Shown: piece by piece, positions 26,955 through 38,753 of the stretch
Numbering within the stretch: position 1 is the first letter of the stretch
Layout of the letters: each line of letters opens with the position of its first letter
Assembly (NCBI RefSeq): GCF_009389715.1
Contig: NC_052405.1
Location: forward strand, 8,721,194-8,785,193
Length of the DNA: 64,000 nucleotides
Reading direction: 5' to 3'
Source of the DNA: Phoenix dactylifera
Taxonomy: Eukaryota > Streptophyta > Magnoliopsida > Arecales > Arecaceae
Notes under the pieces: model-generated
Told to the model about the DNA's origin: nothing
What the model saw: only the letters and a program-made list of their open reading frames with translations
Databases searched by the model: none
Position numbers and translations under genes: made by a program

Positions 26955-28640
26955 CTTTAGATATCCACCAGCATAAGGGGTTCATCCATCGGTTGGGTCA
27001 ATCTCGAAATCCATTCAATAACAATCGTTGAGTCGCCCTCAATATGAATATAGTCAACTTTGAGGATGAATCTCGCATAACTAATATCCTCTCATATGGC
27101 TCTCAATTTTGCTCTAGGAGCTGAGATAGCACAAATTTGTTTACCACCTATAGCAATACATCTAGAATTAGAGCCTTTGATCACAAAACCCTACACCTCC
27201 TCTCCCATATGTATCAGCCATATTATCGTCGAAGTTTACTTTGAGGAAGCTAAGAGGTTGAAGATTCTAAATGAAGAAGATCATTTGAAATGCAGTTGAT
27301 GTCGAAAAGTCCTAGGCGTCCCGAGTTGTCACAGGCTCTTCAACTGCAAGTGGGTGAATAACCTCAGCTGCTTGTGAGAGTGCCCTCTCCACAATAAGTC
27401 TCTACGAGTGGATATTACTCTCTAAAATATTGGCATTTCTAGCCAATTAGATACAATACATAATATAAGCAGCCCTGATATCCTGAAGAATAGTAATAGT
27501 TCTATCCCTGTAAGCAAGAAAAGTCTCAATCAGTGACGTATACCTAGGATCACTAATAGGAAGGCTAAACATGCTCCACATTGGGTTGCTCTCGGGCGTA
27601 GAAAAATGACATGGGCAATAGATTCCCCCATATTAGGATAGCAATCACAACTCGAGGGAATGCTCAGATACCTCGTAGCTAGCACCCCTCTGCAAGTAAT
27701 TTGACCTCACGCAACCTTCTAGAGGAAAAGAGAGAGCCTTAGATGGACACCAAGTTTCCAAATCTAAGCACTATCGATCCTCTCACCTGTACTTTCTTGT
27801 AGAGGTTATATAGATCCTTAGCTCTCACTCTGAAACTATAAGTGGACCTCCATACTCTCCTATCTAGCACATCATGTCCAAGGATCGCTATGGATAACAC
27901 CTTCTCGGCCAAACACTCCCCAAACATATTGATAATAAGAGGGCCATTTCATCTCCTCTCGCCATATAAAATCAGATCTCGAACCCTTATGCCACTATAG
28001 CCTCCTGGTTGACCATTGTGGGCCACTGAATCAACAGCATATCAGATACTCAGGCATCCTCAAACACATCTACGGATCAGCCATCACTTATAAACCATTT
28101 GATATGTGGCATCACAATTGGAAAGTGGGCACATACCTCTCTCCAAACAAAGGAGCTTTTACAACCAGACTAGGGTGTTGAAGCTGATGCCCAATGCCTA
28201 TACTTGGCTCTCATCATAGAGCTCCATAAGTTACCAAGCTCAAAAATATACCTCAAGGTGTGTCTGGTCACCAATAACTCCCTTCTAATTAGCAAAGATT
28301 AGATTCCCTGAGCCCCCTCTTGGAGAGGCTGATAGACCGAGTCCCATAAAGTTCCCGAATATTTGTTCCATCTTCTGCAAGAAAGGCTTCAGCAGAAAAG
28401 CATCGGTCATGAGATACTCATGAACAGAGCTAAGCGCATATTCCACGAAAGCTATCTTTTCCCTCATGGTTAGAGAATCTGACTTCCATCCCTCGAGTCC
28501 TACAACTGCATCACATTCCACCAACGTTAAAAATGTTGGTCTGATTGGCAACAATTGTTTTACCTTGAGAAGGATGACAGTAGGTATCAAAATATGACTA
28601 GTATGAGGGACATGACTGTGACCCGGCCATCGGTCCATGC
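26955..28640 (-). mobile_element. Decayed non-LTR retrotransposon (LINE), 3' half
   Basis: Read from 28640 downward. The first piece matches the end of a plant LINE reverse transcriptase: GWKSDSLTMREKIAFVEYAL, then ALSSVHEYLMTDAFLL and PRGGSGNLIF. The zf-RVT-like segment follows near 27930-27650 (DRRVWRSTYSFRVRAKD, then GESIAHVIFLRPRATQC in a shifted frame). An RNase H domain closes it at about 27250-26960 (LKVNFDDNMAD, GRGGVGF, HIEGDSTIVIEWISRL). Frame changes and many stops show that it is dead. The endonuclease and most of the polymerase are missing, as expected for an old, truncated copy. No poly(A) end is visible on this strand. Confidence 0.85.
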
Positions 28641-29156
28641 GATCAGATAGATTATTTTGTACTGGTTGCCAAACTAATATGAGGATGAGAATAGCTGCTA
28701 GGGTATAGGCGAGACATAAGACAAAGCCACAAAACCTTTTGGTTTGTAGAATTGAAATATATATGTATATAATTTGGCAGTGATCAGCATGGCATTATTC
28801 TTCAAGAACCAGTCAAAAATGCCTTTGATTGGAGTAAACGACCCGGTGGTTCCTCGCCCTTCCACGAAAATGCCCCATGATAGAAGTCAAATCACACTGC
28901 TGAATAATCCTTCCAATAGAAGAAAATCAGGACACTCCATTGTGGGTGACCATTTACTGATTCCAGCTACTCGGGCACAATTGTTTGGCTTCTTCTGATG
29001 GTAACAAATTCTGCCCATGCTTAAGCAAAATAGAATGAAGGATTTTAAATGTGGTCACACCTGGCGAAAGAAACTGTTAAAGATAATAAACAAATGACAT
29101 GAGAATATTTTTATGTCAATATAAAGCCCATAATCTGCAAAGGATAACCAATTTAC
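28641..29156. other. Junction between LINE remnant and MLH1 remnant
   Basis: About 500 bp without recognisable coding sequence. The MLH1 exons that should follow the one ending at 29157 are not here nor further down. A minus-strand frame (near 28774-29000) does not match MLH1 or LINE protein that I can recognise. Confidence 0.5.
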
Positions 29157-31908
29157 TTCCGCTATCTTCTGTTTTAGACCATCATTCTCATCATCCATGG
29201 ATTCCAAGTCGTCTTCTTTCAGTGTCATCGTCAACAATTCATGAAGAGGAGCTGGTTCACTAAGTTGGATGGCATTGAAATGGGAAAACTGATGTATGGC
29301 TTGTCGACACATTAATTCCTTGAAAGAACAATATATTGAATTAATTTAAGCAGTAAATGTCAAGATAATTTACAACTGACAACAATAGCAAAAACAGAAA
29401 TTTAGCGATTAGGAAAATCAATTCTATTAATTATCTAAACAAGTACAAAAAATTGTCGCATTATAACATTTTATCATGAAGATAAGAATAGCTCCCTGAT
29501 TCAATGAACAAAAAAAATAATAAATGGTGGAGATATGTGAAATACATGGTTGATCCCTCTCACTTTCAGAGTAGACAGCCACTCTCCTGATTTAAAATAA
29601 GTTGCATAATAATTCTGCCCTACATTGTATTTGAGTTTCCTTGATTACAGATCCATTATATATCCTTCACTCGACCATGAAACTTAAGCGGCTTCCATGT
29701 GCCTGGCGTAAATCCAACATACAAAAGATAGCAGCAAATCTTCTCATAGTAATTTTTAGCCAATTGGATAAAGAACAAAAAAACTATGTGATCCCATGGG
29801 ACAGTCGTGAAGCTTCAGATATCCATATGCAGCAAAACTGAAGCATGGCGAAGCAAATTAAAACATGCTAGGACATTGAATTTTCATATTGGCAGCTCAA
29901 ATGAATAATACTTGAGCTTATCTGTCTTTGTGTATCTCAAGTTCTGTGGTATTCCGGTCAAGGCCATACCCCAGTCTAAGTCCTTAACCTATACCTCATG
30001 CTTTGTGATACTCCAGTCAAGTACTTATCCACAATATTAAAATAAATGCATGCATGCAAGCATTCACCAGGCTGCAAAAATGCAAACTCAATGTATGGGA
30101 ACTATATTTGAACTTTGAAGTTACATGAGCTCCATGAGAAGGGGGAAAAACACGTTGCTTTGTTATTGAACATGGTTATTGGAATATTCATGCACCCTTG
30201 TGAAGGCCACAAATTAATACAAAATACATAAGGCCTAAGGTTGACTAGAATATCAAAGTACTACTCCTGCAAAAAGCTGACTTGAACAATATATAGTAAA
30301 TGCAATTAATATAAATAAAGGAGCCTTTGTGAATTTATGACTCATCAGTCTGCAGAATACTATGCATTAGACTCAACCTATGATATAGACAGCAGCTTAC
30401 AATATGAGTGATTCAGTACATGACCAACTTCCAATTGCCCCTTTTAACTCTAGGTAGAATCTAAGCGACAATATCTAAATCTTATTTTAAGTATCTAAAT
30501 CATATTTGGCAGCAAATGTGAAGTCATGATTTTTTGAGATGGAACCAATAGTTTGTAATAATCACATGAACCAAGTCCTTAGATTACATGCCAGAGAGAA
30601 TTACATCTATGAATCCATAAAAGAAAACTAAAATAGAAATTTGAAAAAAAATTTGTTGCAAGTACTAGTAGATTGCTTTTTATAGCCAAAAGCTAGCTAA
30701 GTATTTTATTCTAGACTACGCAGAAAATAGATAGTAGGGAAAAAGAAAACCCAAATTTATATGCTGAATGACCTTTTAGAGCAAACTCAAGAGCTAATAC
30801 TGGCTCAAGATCTACAAACTAGATAATTTAGAAAATAATATAGTTAGCATCAAAATAACTACAGTGATGTGCTGACACATGCCGTCCCATACCAAATTAA
30901 TGAAAAATATTTAAAAAATGGCTCAGTACTGCGTGGTACCAAGCCATATGGAGCCACACCCAATAGGCACACATCGATGGGCCAGAATGGGCAGATACCA
31001 TGCAATGCACAAAGTATCACGACAGACATGCATGCCCAATGGCAGCACCCTGCCAGTTTGTCATGACATGTGCAGCATGGTTGACGCATTTTTTGACAGA
31101 ACTATTGAGATAATGCCACAAAAATGTAGTCGAAATTTGAATTAGAAAAAAGGGAGAAAATTTAAGGTTTAAAATCATACCCCACAGAAACCACATTCAT
31201 TAGGTACAGTGAAGATTGTGCTGTAGCAATGCAAAAACTTCATCAGCAAGTCCAAGAAATGTGCAATTCTTAACAAAATCCAAGAGACCTACATTGACAA
31301 AAGAAAACAAATGAGACTAAAATAGTATGGCAGCACCTCTCTCAGACATGATCAAGACAACAGAAAGTACTGTCATAACTCACCTGAATGAACATCAGAA
31401 TCAATGTCATTAAGAATCTCATAGATGCTGGTCAAATCTGAAGACTCTTTAGAGTTCCTTACAGCATTTCTTGCAGAAGAAGAAAAAATAGATGGTGGGT
31501 GTACCAAAAACAGTAGGATGGCCTGCATGCTTAAGGTAGAGGGCATTGTGAAAAACTGGCCCACTATTTTCTTTTTTTATAGATTCAGACATTTTCTTCT
31601 TTTTTTCTCAACAGTTGCCTATCTCTAAAATTTTTGGATGCTCTCGCACCTAAGGCCTTACCCTAATAAGTCCACTCCAAACATATGTTTAAGCAGAGCT
31701 GAATGCACCTAATTTTTATGGTGGTTGCACATATCTTGACAATAAATGCATATCTTTTACAAAAAAAAAGTACATATTATAAGTACCAGAGAAGTGCGTA
31801 TTTGGTGAATGTGCCATGCACATCCCTAAGCTAGATTGTATCTGCAGCGCCAAGGATGCAAGCTCCCTAAAATTTCAAAAATTGGGCAACTTCCAAAGAA
31901 GGAAAAAC

Positions 31909-32086
31909 AAATAAACCATGGCTGGCAATACTATATTGTACCGATCCACACCAGGCATACCAACATGTATTGGTATTGAATTGATACTCGGTACACTCCC
32001 CATAACAAGAATTGGAGCTACCAACACTGTACCAGTTCGGTACCAGTACAGGTACTAGAACCAATATTTTAAACCTTGAAATAAGT
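31909..32086. mobile_element. hAT-like MITE in the MLH1 remnant
   Basis: Body 31917-32078 (162 bp) ends ATTTTAAACCTTG, which resembles the CAAGGTTTTAAAT end of the MITE at 22239. The other end begins CATGGCTGGCAAT. Flanks AAATAAAC and AAATAAGT agree at six of eight positions, suggesting an old 8-bp target duplication. The inside is rich in GGTACC-like words (TACCAGTTCGGTACCAGTAC). It is a different subfamily from the pair at 22.2 and 55.8 kb. Confidence 0.58.
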
Positions 32087-32486
32087 AAAATAAAAGTGGC
32101 TTGAATCTGAAAAAGCATAAACAAATGGGCCATTTCTGCAATTTCCTCAAGAAAAAGGTAAAACCATAAAAGGCTGAAAGAAACTTGCATATCATGAGGG
32201 AGAATATTTATTAAAAAAGTAGCCTTCCAGCCATCAACTGATCAAAAACCTAGAATAATAACAAAGAACCTTAGAATACCTATTTGAATAAGTTTTATTG
32301 CATTTAAGGTGTGTCTAACATTACTCTAGAAAAGTTCCTTTATAGCAAAAACATTATGCTTCTATTAGAAAAGCACACAACATTTGTAATAGCCTACCAC
32401 GAAGTGCTTCATGACACAGCTGAGGGACAAAAGTAACTTTAGGGGTTTACCACAGTGGCTTACTGAAACAATAAAGAATATGACCT

Positions 32487-32954
32487 AAGGGTGAAAGTGG
32501 ATTGGATAATATTTGTCAGAATCCGTTTTCGACTAATACCCATATTCACATTCATATCGGTCTAAGAAAAATGGATATGAATATGGATAAACAACCACCC
32601 GATCCATATCCGAATATCTAATTCTATTTGTAACCTTATTTAATTTTATATATCATTCATGAACTTTTAAGAAAATAAAATATAACCACATTAACATGCT
32701 TTTAGCTTGATTTACCATCCAGTTAGTAATATCTTTGATTGTCTGGTCATAAAGTTTAATTATCATACTTATATTCATATTTATATCCATACTTCTAGTA
32801 TCTGATTTGTATTCGTATCCGTTTAAAACAAATATGGATATAAATTTTTGCAACTGACCAATATCCATATCCGTATTTGTATTCGTCAAACAAAACAAAT
32901 ATGGATATGGAGACACTGGTATCCAATCCGCATCTGATCCGATTTCAACCCTAA
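32487..32954. mobile_element. Possible MITE with AGGGTGAAA ends
   Basis: The left end AAGGGTGAAAGTGGATTGGAT and the right end, read inverted (TTAGGGTTGAAATCGGATC), form an imperfect terminal inverted repeat. Inside, ATATGGATAT and its complement recur many times in both orientations. Flanks TATGACCT and TCTGACCA agree at six of eight bases. Non-coding; the class is uncertain, hAT-like at best. Confidence 0.45.
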
Positions 32955-35317
32955 TCTGACCAATGATTCTAGTGGAAGTTGACTTTGACTCACAAAGCTA
33001 TGATGATTCACCCCCCTCCCACTCCCCAAGAAAAAGCACCCAAAAAAAACAGGGGGAGGGGGTTGGGGAGGGAATTGAAGTATGAGAGGAAAACATTGGA
33101 AAACAATTAAACAGAGACAATAGATTATGAGGCAGCTTCAGATAACTATAGTATGAACTATGAACTATAATTTCTAGTGTTTGTACCTGAAACCCCAATG
33201 TATCTAACTGCCGTTTGGCATAATTATAGAATGGTTTTAATGGGTGAGGGGCATGGTTCTAAAGTACGAACAAAGGGTGTTTAATATATTTTTTCTTAAA
33301 TAATATTTTCAAATAAAATTATTGTCATTTAACAATGTTTTAACTCTTGATACATTTTAGAGAAAAAGTATTCTAACATTAGATGCAACTGCGCATCTCC
33401 TAGCCAATGTTTCCCTGGGTAAAATATTTACACCATTCTTTGAAGGAATTTCTCATAATAGACAAATGCATAAAACACAGTACAAACTTGAAACTGAAAT
33501 TAGATTATACCTCATAGAAGCTAAATCGGATCTCTTTTCATGCAGTCAAGCAGGCCCATCTCACCAGTAATGCATGCAACCTTACAAAAGAATCGTGTGA
33601 ATCTGTTCAAACCATTTTATGCAAGGTACCTTTTGAGATTTTGTCCCTATATCATCAAATTACAATAATAATTAAAAACAAATAAACAGATGGATATCTA
33701 AATATCATAAAGTTATGATGAAGTAGCTGCAATTTATATTGATTATACTGTTACACTATAAGAAAAGGTATACTGCAAGTAGAAAATGACTGGATGTACC
33801 AGAACTGGAGGCATTGTTCTCGGGATCCTTTTTTCACTAATATGACTCGCCTGTGGTGTATAAACTGAGGAATTTACATACTGTGATGTGGATAAAAAAA
33901 CCACTGATCAGGTGGGATGATAGGTTACAAATCACATTCAAAAATTTCCACGGCACTAAATGTGCCAACAAAACTACAGTGACATAAATGTGAAACTATT
34001 ATGCAAATTTTCTCTTAAAGGATCTTCATAACAGCATTTCTGTGGTATCATCCTCTTCTGATTGTTTTCTTGCACACCATTTTTATAATTTACCTTCTTG
34101 ACAGCAACTTCGACAAAAAAGATGGTTGGTTGCATGGCAATATCAACAAATAAATGAAGTCAGAAGAACATAAATAAATATATAAATCCTCTGTAGCCTC
34201 ACCGATGCAACTCAAGAAAATTTGCCTTTGATAGGATAAAAAACAAGTAGAAATAGAAATCTAATCCCAAGAGGAACGAAGAAAATGGCATCTTGGGAAC
34301 GTAACAGGTGCCTATTAAGTATCTTTTGTCCTGCAACAATCAGATCTTTGAGAAGAATTGGATGAAAATATGTGACCATATGCATACAGCCTTGCTGATG
34401 CAACTCAAAATAACCAAGTAACTAATAGTGATAGAAGGAAATTTTGGGTTATTTTAATGTCTTTTTGAATTACATGTACCTATGAGACGAATATAGATTG
34501 CAACCTCAAAGATGATCATCTTCCCTCTTTGTCTATAATCTTTCCAAGTATAGGGGAACTTCCGAGGGCACCTTCTTGGTCATATGAGCTTAGTCTCCAA
34601 TCAATAAGGTAGATCTCCCTGCCCGCCAATTAGACACCTTAGTTTTATGCCAAGTTCTTCTTTTGCCAAAGTTTGCCTTGGCAAGGAATTCAGCAGAAAT
34701 TTATAGAGAATTGACATCAGCTTGACAACCACTCATAAGATTTATTCACTCCATTGAGCCTTCTTAACTCTGAGTTGTGCTTATAGCCAACCCCACATTT
34801 GATGGGAAAAGACTTAAGCGATGAAGATGATTAATGGAAGGAAAACAAGAAAGCAAACAAATCTATGTTTGAGGAAGGAAAAAAGAAAGGACAACCTGGG
34901 AAGTGCCTTCAAGTACCATTGGTTTTGTGTCAACGAGATAAGTTGAGAAGACTACATATAAGATCTATTTGTCATAGATTTGGGGATAAATAAGAGAATC
35001 CCTTTAAGAGGACATAAGAAAGAACTAAGAAATAACCAGATGATGATGAAGTTTCCCTCTATACACAAATATAAGCAGCCCCAATACTATAGTCCCACAA
35101 CCCCACCCCACCCCCTTTTAAATCTTTGTATGTTTCAAAAAACCCTCCATGCTGAGAGTCTATTCCTGCCTAAGTTTTGGTGTGAGAGCCTCTCCCCCTA
35201 AAATCTCTAAATTACAGTCCCACAAAAAGAAGAGGAAAAAAGAATTGCTCCCACAAAAAATCTCCAGCTTTAAATAAGAAAGTCCAAATAAACTTCATAA
35301 TCCCACATACCCAACAA

Positions 35318-35324
35318 CCCCCCC

Positions 35325-35355
<31 letters not shown>

Positions 35356-35360
35356 ACAAA
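35318..35360. repeat. C24 homopolymer followed by (CA)n
   Basis: Twenty-four C in a row (35318-35341) run directly into about nine CA units. It lies between MLH1 remnant exons. The length is at the edge of what sequencing reads reliably, so the true count may differ. Confidence 0.9.
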
Positions 35361-37110
35361 CAATCTCTTGTTCTCCATCAAGAGAACACCATAAAAAGTC
35401 TGTCCTCCTATACTACATCGTTCTCAAATATTTGAATATATCTCAGAACTATGCTGCAATAGCAGAAATAGAAATCCTTTTTTGCTGTATGGTGGTTTCA
35501 TTCTTTAATGACGAAAATTTTCAAATGTTTATCCAGCATTATCCTAATCATTCTTTTCCATCACATTGCAACTGATAATGAAAGAAAGAAAAGCAAGGGC
35601 AGTGCTTGGAATTAATTTTTTGCTAGCTACAAAAAAATTCATCACAAAGCTTCCTTTACACAAATCTCTATCTCCCAGTGTGCACCAACTAATCGACTTT
35701 ACAATATTTGGATAATCATCATTGGAGTTTTACAATGTCTTTCTACAAGCAATCATATTGTAAAATAGATTCTCAGCCTGAAATAAGTGAGCTTTGATAA
35801 TCAAAAATCCATTTCCACAACCTAGATAGTAGTCAAAAACATAAAAAAATGATGAGAAACTTGTTAAGCATGGAATGATACCAAAACAATGCAGAATGCT
35901 CTACCATCATAAGAGTTCCTCTAACAGCAGCACAGGGCCTGGGTTCATGCTCCATTACTCCATCTCTATAAGAAACCCGGAAAATGGGCATCTGGAAAAG
36001 TACTGAATATGATAGAACTGTATAACAGTGATGGAAGGAACTTGAGATAGACATACACTTGTAACCATGCAGTAGACCTTCAGTTATATTTGTCATAGTA
36101 ATATGACCAACATATGCCATGCTGGGCAAAGCCTCCCCTCTAAAACCCATTGATTTAAGTGTCCGTAGGTCCTCATATGCAGGCAACTTTGATTCGGTAT
36201 GTCTTTCGCACAGTATTGGCAGATCTTCATACTGTTACCACGATAAGCCTGTGCCAATAGTAATAAGAAATATCAACTGACTGCAAGACACCAAGTATCA
36301 CAAATCTGTAATACAATTCACAGAAAGGAGTAAGCATTTTACCAATTTTGAATCAAGTTTGATGTTCCCAAAGGCTTATCATTTCTATTGAATTTATATA
36401 AAGACTTGACTTTATGATTTTTTAACAAATTCGAAACTCCTGGTACCTGAATCATTCGTCCAGAGAGCGACTATCCTCCATTAGCTTGATATGAGCCTTC
36501 CTATATCCTCCAGTTCCCAAGCTTTCCACTATATATTGTTTGCCAACAATGCCAAAAGCAAAATGCCCTTGAGAGGCAGTCAGATAAAGAAACCGTGGAT
36601 CGAACAGCTTTTGAAGATAATTTAGAATTCACCACTCGGCGAATCAACATGATCAGCCACGCTTGCCTTCCATTTCTTGAACCAAGAAATTGGGTCACAA
36701 TAAAAACCCTATATGCGTAAAAGAATCAAGATTGGAGAACAAAGGCACCAAATTAAAGGATCGAATACATTTTTTCCGTACATTAATCAAGAGGAAGAGG
36801 CTCAAGATTTGCGCAAGTGTATCATCGGGGGCAATCGGAGAACATGGGTCTAGGTGTTGAACTTGGTTACTCGGATGCCGCGGCCGTTGTCGGAGACCAG
36901 GATGAGCTTGAGGCTTCCGTCCTTGACGACGACGGAGATGGAGGTGGCCCCGTCGTCGAGGCTGTTCTCCACCAGCTCCTTGACCGCCGAGGCTTGCGCT
37001 AGATCACCTCCCCCTCCGCGAACCGGTTCACCACCGCCTCGTTCAGCCGCCGGATCCTCTGCGGCTCCGCCCTCGCCGCGGCAGAGTGCGTCGCCCGCTC
37101 AGGCACGCCA

Positions 37111-38753
37111 ATGGCGAGCGAGCGCGCGCGCGCGCGAGAGAGGGAGGCGTCGGTGATTTCGAAAGAGAAGTCGAATATAGGCGCGGAGCTTGTGGTCTTT
37201 TGACTAAGTAGACCGTACTTTGAACTTCCATGAAGTCGGCACATTATACCGATTTTATCTGTTGAAAATTCATAATCTTTTTTTTCTTTCTTTGCACGAT
37301 TAAACCGAAGTTTCACCACTATCAGCTTGATGTTAGTTTGAGGCCTGAAACTTGAGATCAAGCTCAAGTCATTTGTTATGTGATTGTTTAATTTCGCACC
37401 TTGCTAAACTCATGTCTAACTTTGTTAGTTTGGTAAGCTTCCATCAAGCCAAAACCAGTTTAGGCTTACATCAAAATTAGTCCAAGTTTGGTTGAAGCTT
37501 GCTTAAGTTTGAGCTTGAGTTAAAGCTTGATTCGAGCTTGAACTAAAGTTACAGGATTTTGATAATAATTAAAGGTGGGTGGTGTAGACGTGATCGGGTT
37601 CAATAGTGGTGAGAGGTGAGAAAGAGAGGAGGTTGCAGGGAATGAGCAATGAAGGTCGTAGAAAAGCATGAGATTGTGGAAAGCAAGTTAGGCAGCAAAG
37701 AGAAGAGTCCCTATGAGAAGTTATAGAATACAGATGTATGCTAATAAATTTTAATATGCACATGAGGGCAAAATTTCAAAGCATAAAAATGTAACTCTAA
37801 GCACAACAAAATTGACTATTTTATGGTTTTCAATGTTTGATCAAACCATTGAAAATAAGATTGTTAAAAAGAAAAATTTAGATAAAATTAGCATCTTTTC
37901 TTTTTTTAAAAAAAAAGTGATTGTAATTTAGAGCCCGAAAGTAAACTATGTAATATTGTGCTTAATGAGTAGCATCAATACCAAGAAAATCCTTAGCCAT
38001 GTCAAATAATATACATTTGTAAATTTTAGAGGATTTGATTTCAACTGATTTTCATGGCTAATGGGATAGCTATACAATAATTACAATCTTGATATAAGGA
38101 GAGATATATACTCACACATTATTTTGATTATAACTATATAGAATAAGAAAAAGTAGAGTGCGCATTCTTCTAAACTCATTATCATACTTGTGAGCTTCCT
38201 GTATAATTTTTGCAACATAATTCTTGATGATGGAAGCATCATACCAAAAAATAAACTCCCTTGCTGATACGAATAGTAACAAAGCAAACATTCCTCGGAT
38301 CTCCACTAAACAGTTATGTAATGACAAAAAATTTCTATAAGCAATAAGCCTAAAATAATTAAAATTTATCAATTTATCACAAAAGGTGCCTGCTTATGAG
38401 TCATGCATTACAACTTTATTTGGAGACCTAGGTTGAGATCCCTTGGAGAGTTTGGAGTATTTGGAGGAGCTAGGGTTATCTCCGTTGTATAGCTCTCATT
38501 ATCTAGATCTCTTCCAACAGAAAAAAAGACAGAAGCATAGCCACAAAGGATGGAATGTTACATTTATATGATGGAAAAACCAATGATACAATCTTATCAA
38601 CCACCTTTGAACAGAATACAACCTTTCAAATTACTTTTCCCTCATAATTTTTTATGAACTGTACATAACATAGTTGAGATGCTGACTTGCTTGTTATTCC
38701 CTAGTCAGTATCCATAGCTGTAACCATTCAAGCATTGTCTATGAAGAAAGGAA
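37111..38753. other. Intergenic, MLH1 remnant to J-protein gene
   Basis: AT-rich DNA without a recognisable gene or terminal-repeat element. Around 37370-37560 short AAGCTTGA/TTGAGCTTG words recur. The 3' UTR of the J-protein gene should lie near 38700. Confidence 0.5.

Larger units (their letters stand above)
29157..37110 (-). pseudogene. MLH1: Decayed MLH1 DNA mismatch-repair gene
   Basis: Remnant of the MutL homologue MLH1, the GHKL ATPase common to MutL heterodimers. Recognisable exons, read right to left: about 37100-36871 ([33 protein letters not shown]), 36231-36059 (YEDLPILCERH, SMGFRGEAL), 35977-35905 (SYRDGVMEHEP), about 31490-31384 (NSKESSDLTSIYEI), 31288-31191 (NCTFLGLADEVFALLQ) and 29318-29157 (HFNAIQLSEPAPLHELL). 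Lesions: TAG replaces a Gln codon at 37001-36999 and one base is lost just after it; a one-base loss lies near 31215; the acceptor of the third exon reads CG. Middle exons between 31.5 and 35.9 kb and all C-terminal exons were not found by eye. The start ATG is also not evident. Several splice donors survive, so this is an intron-bearing duplicate that decayed, not a processed copy. Confidence 0.85.

Noticed and set aside
30857-31090. A further MITE among GGTACC/CATGCC-like words
   Set aside because: The composition resembles the nearby elements, but I could not define inverted ends or a target duplication.
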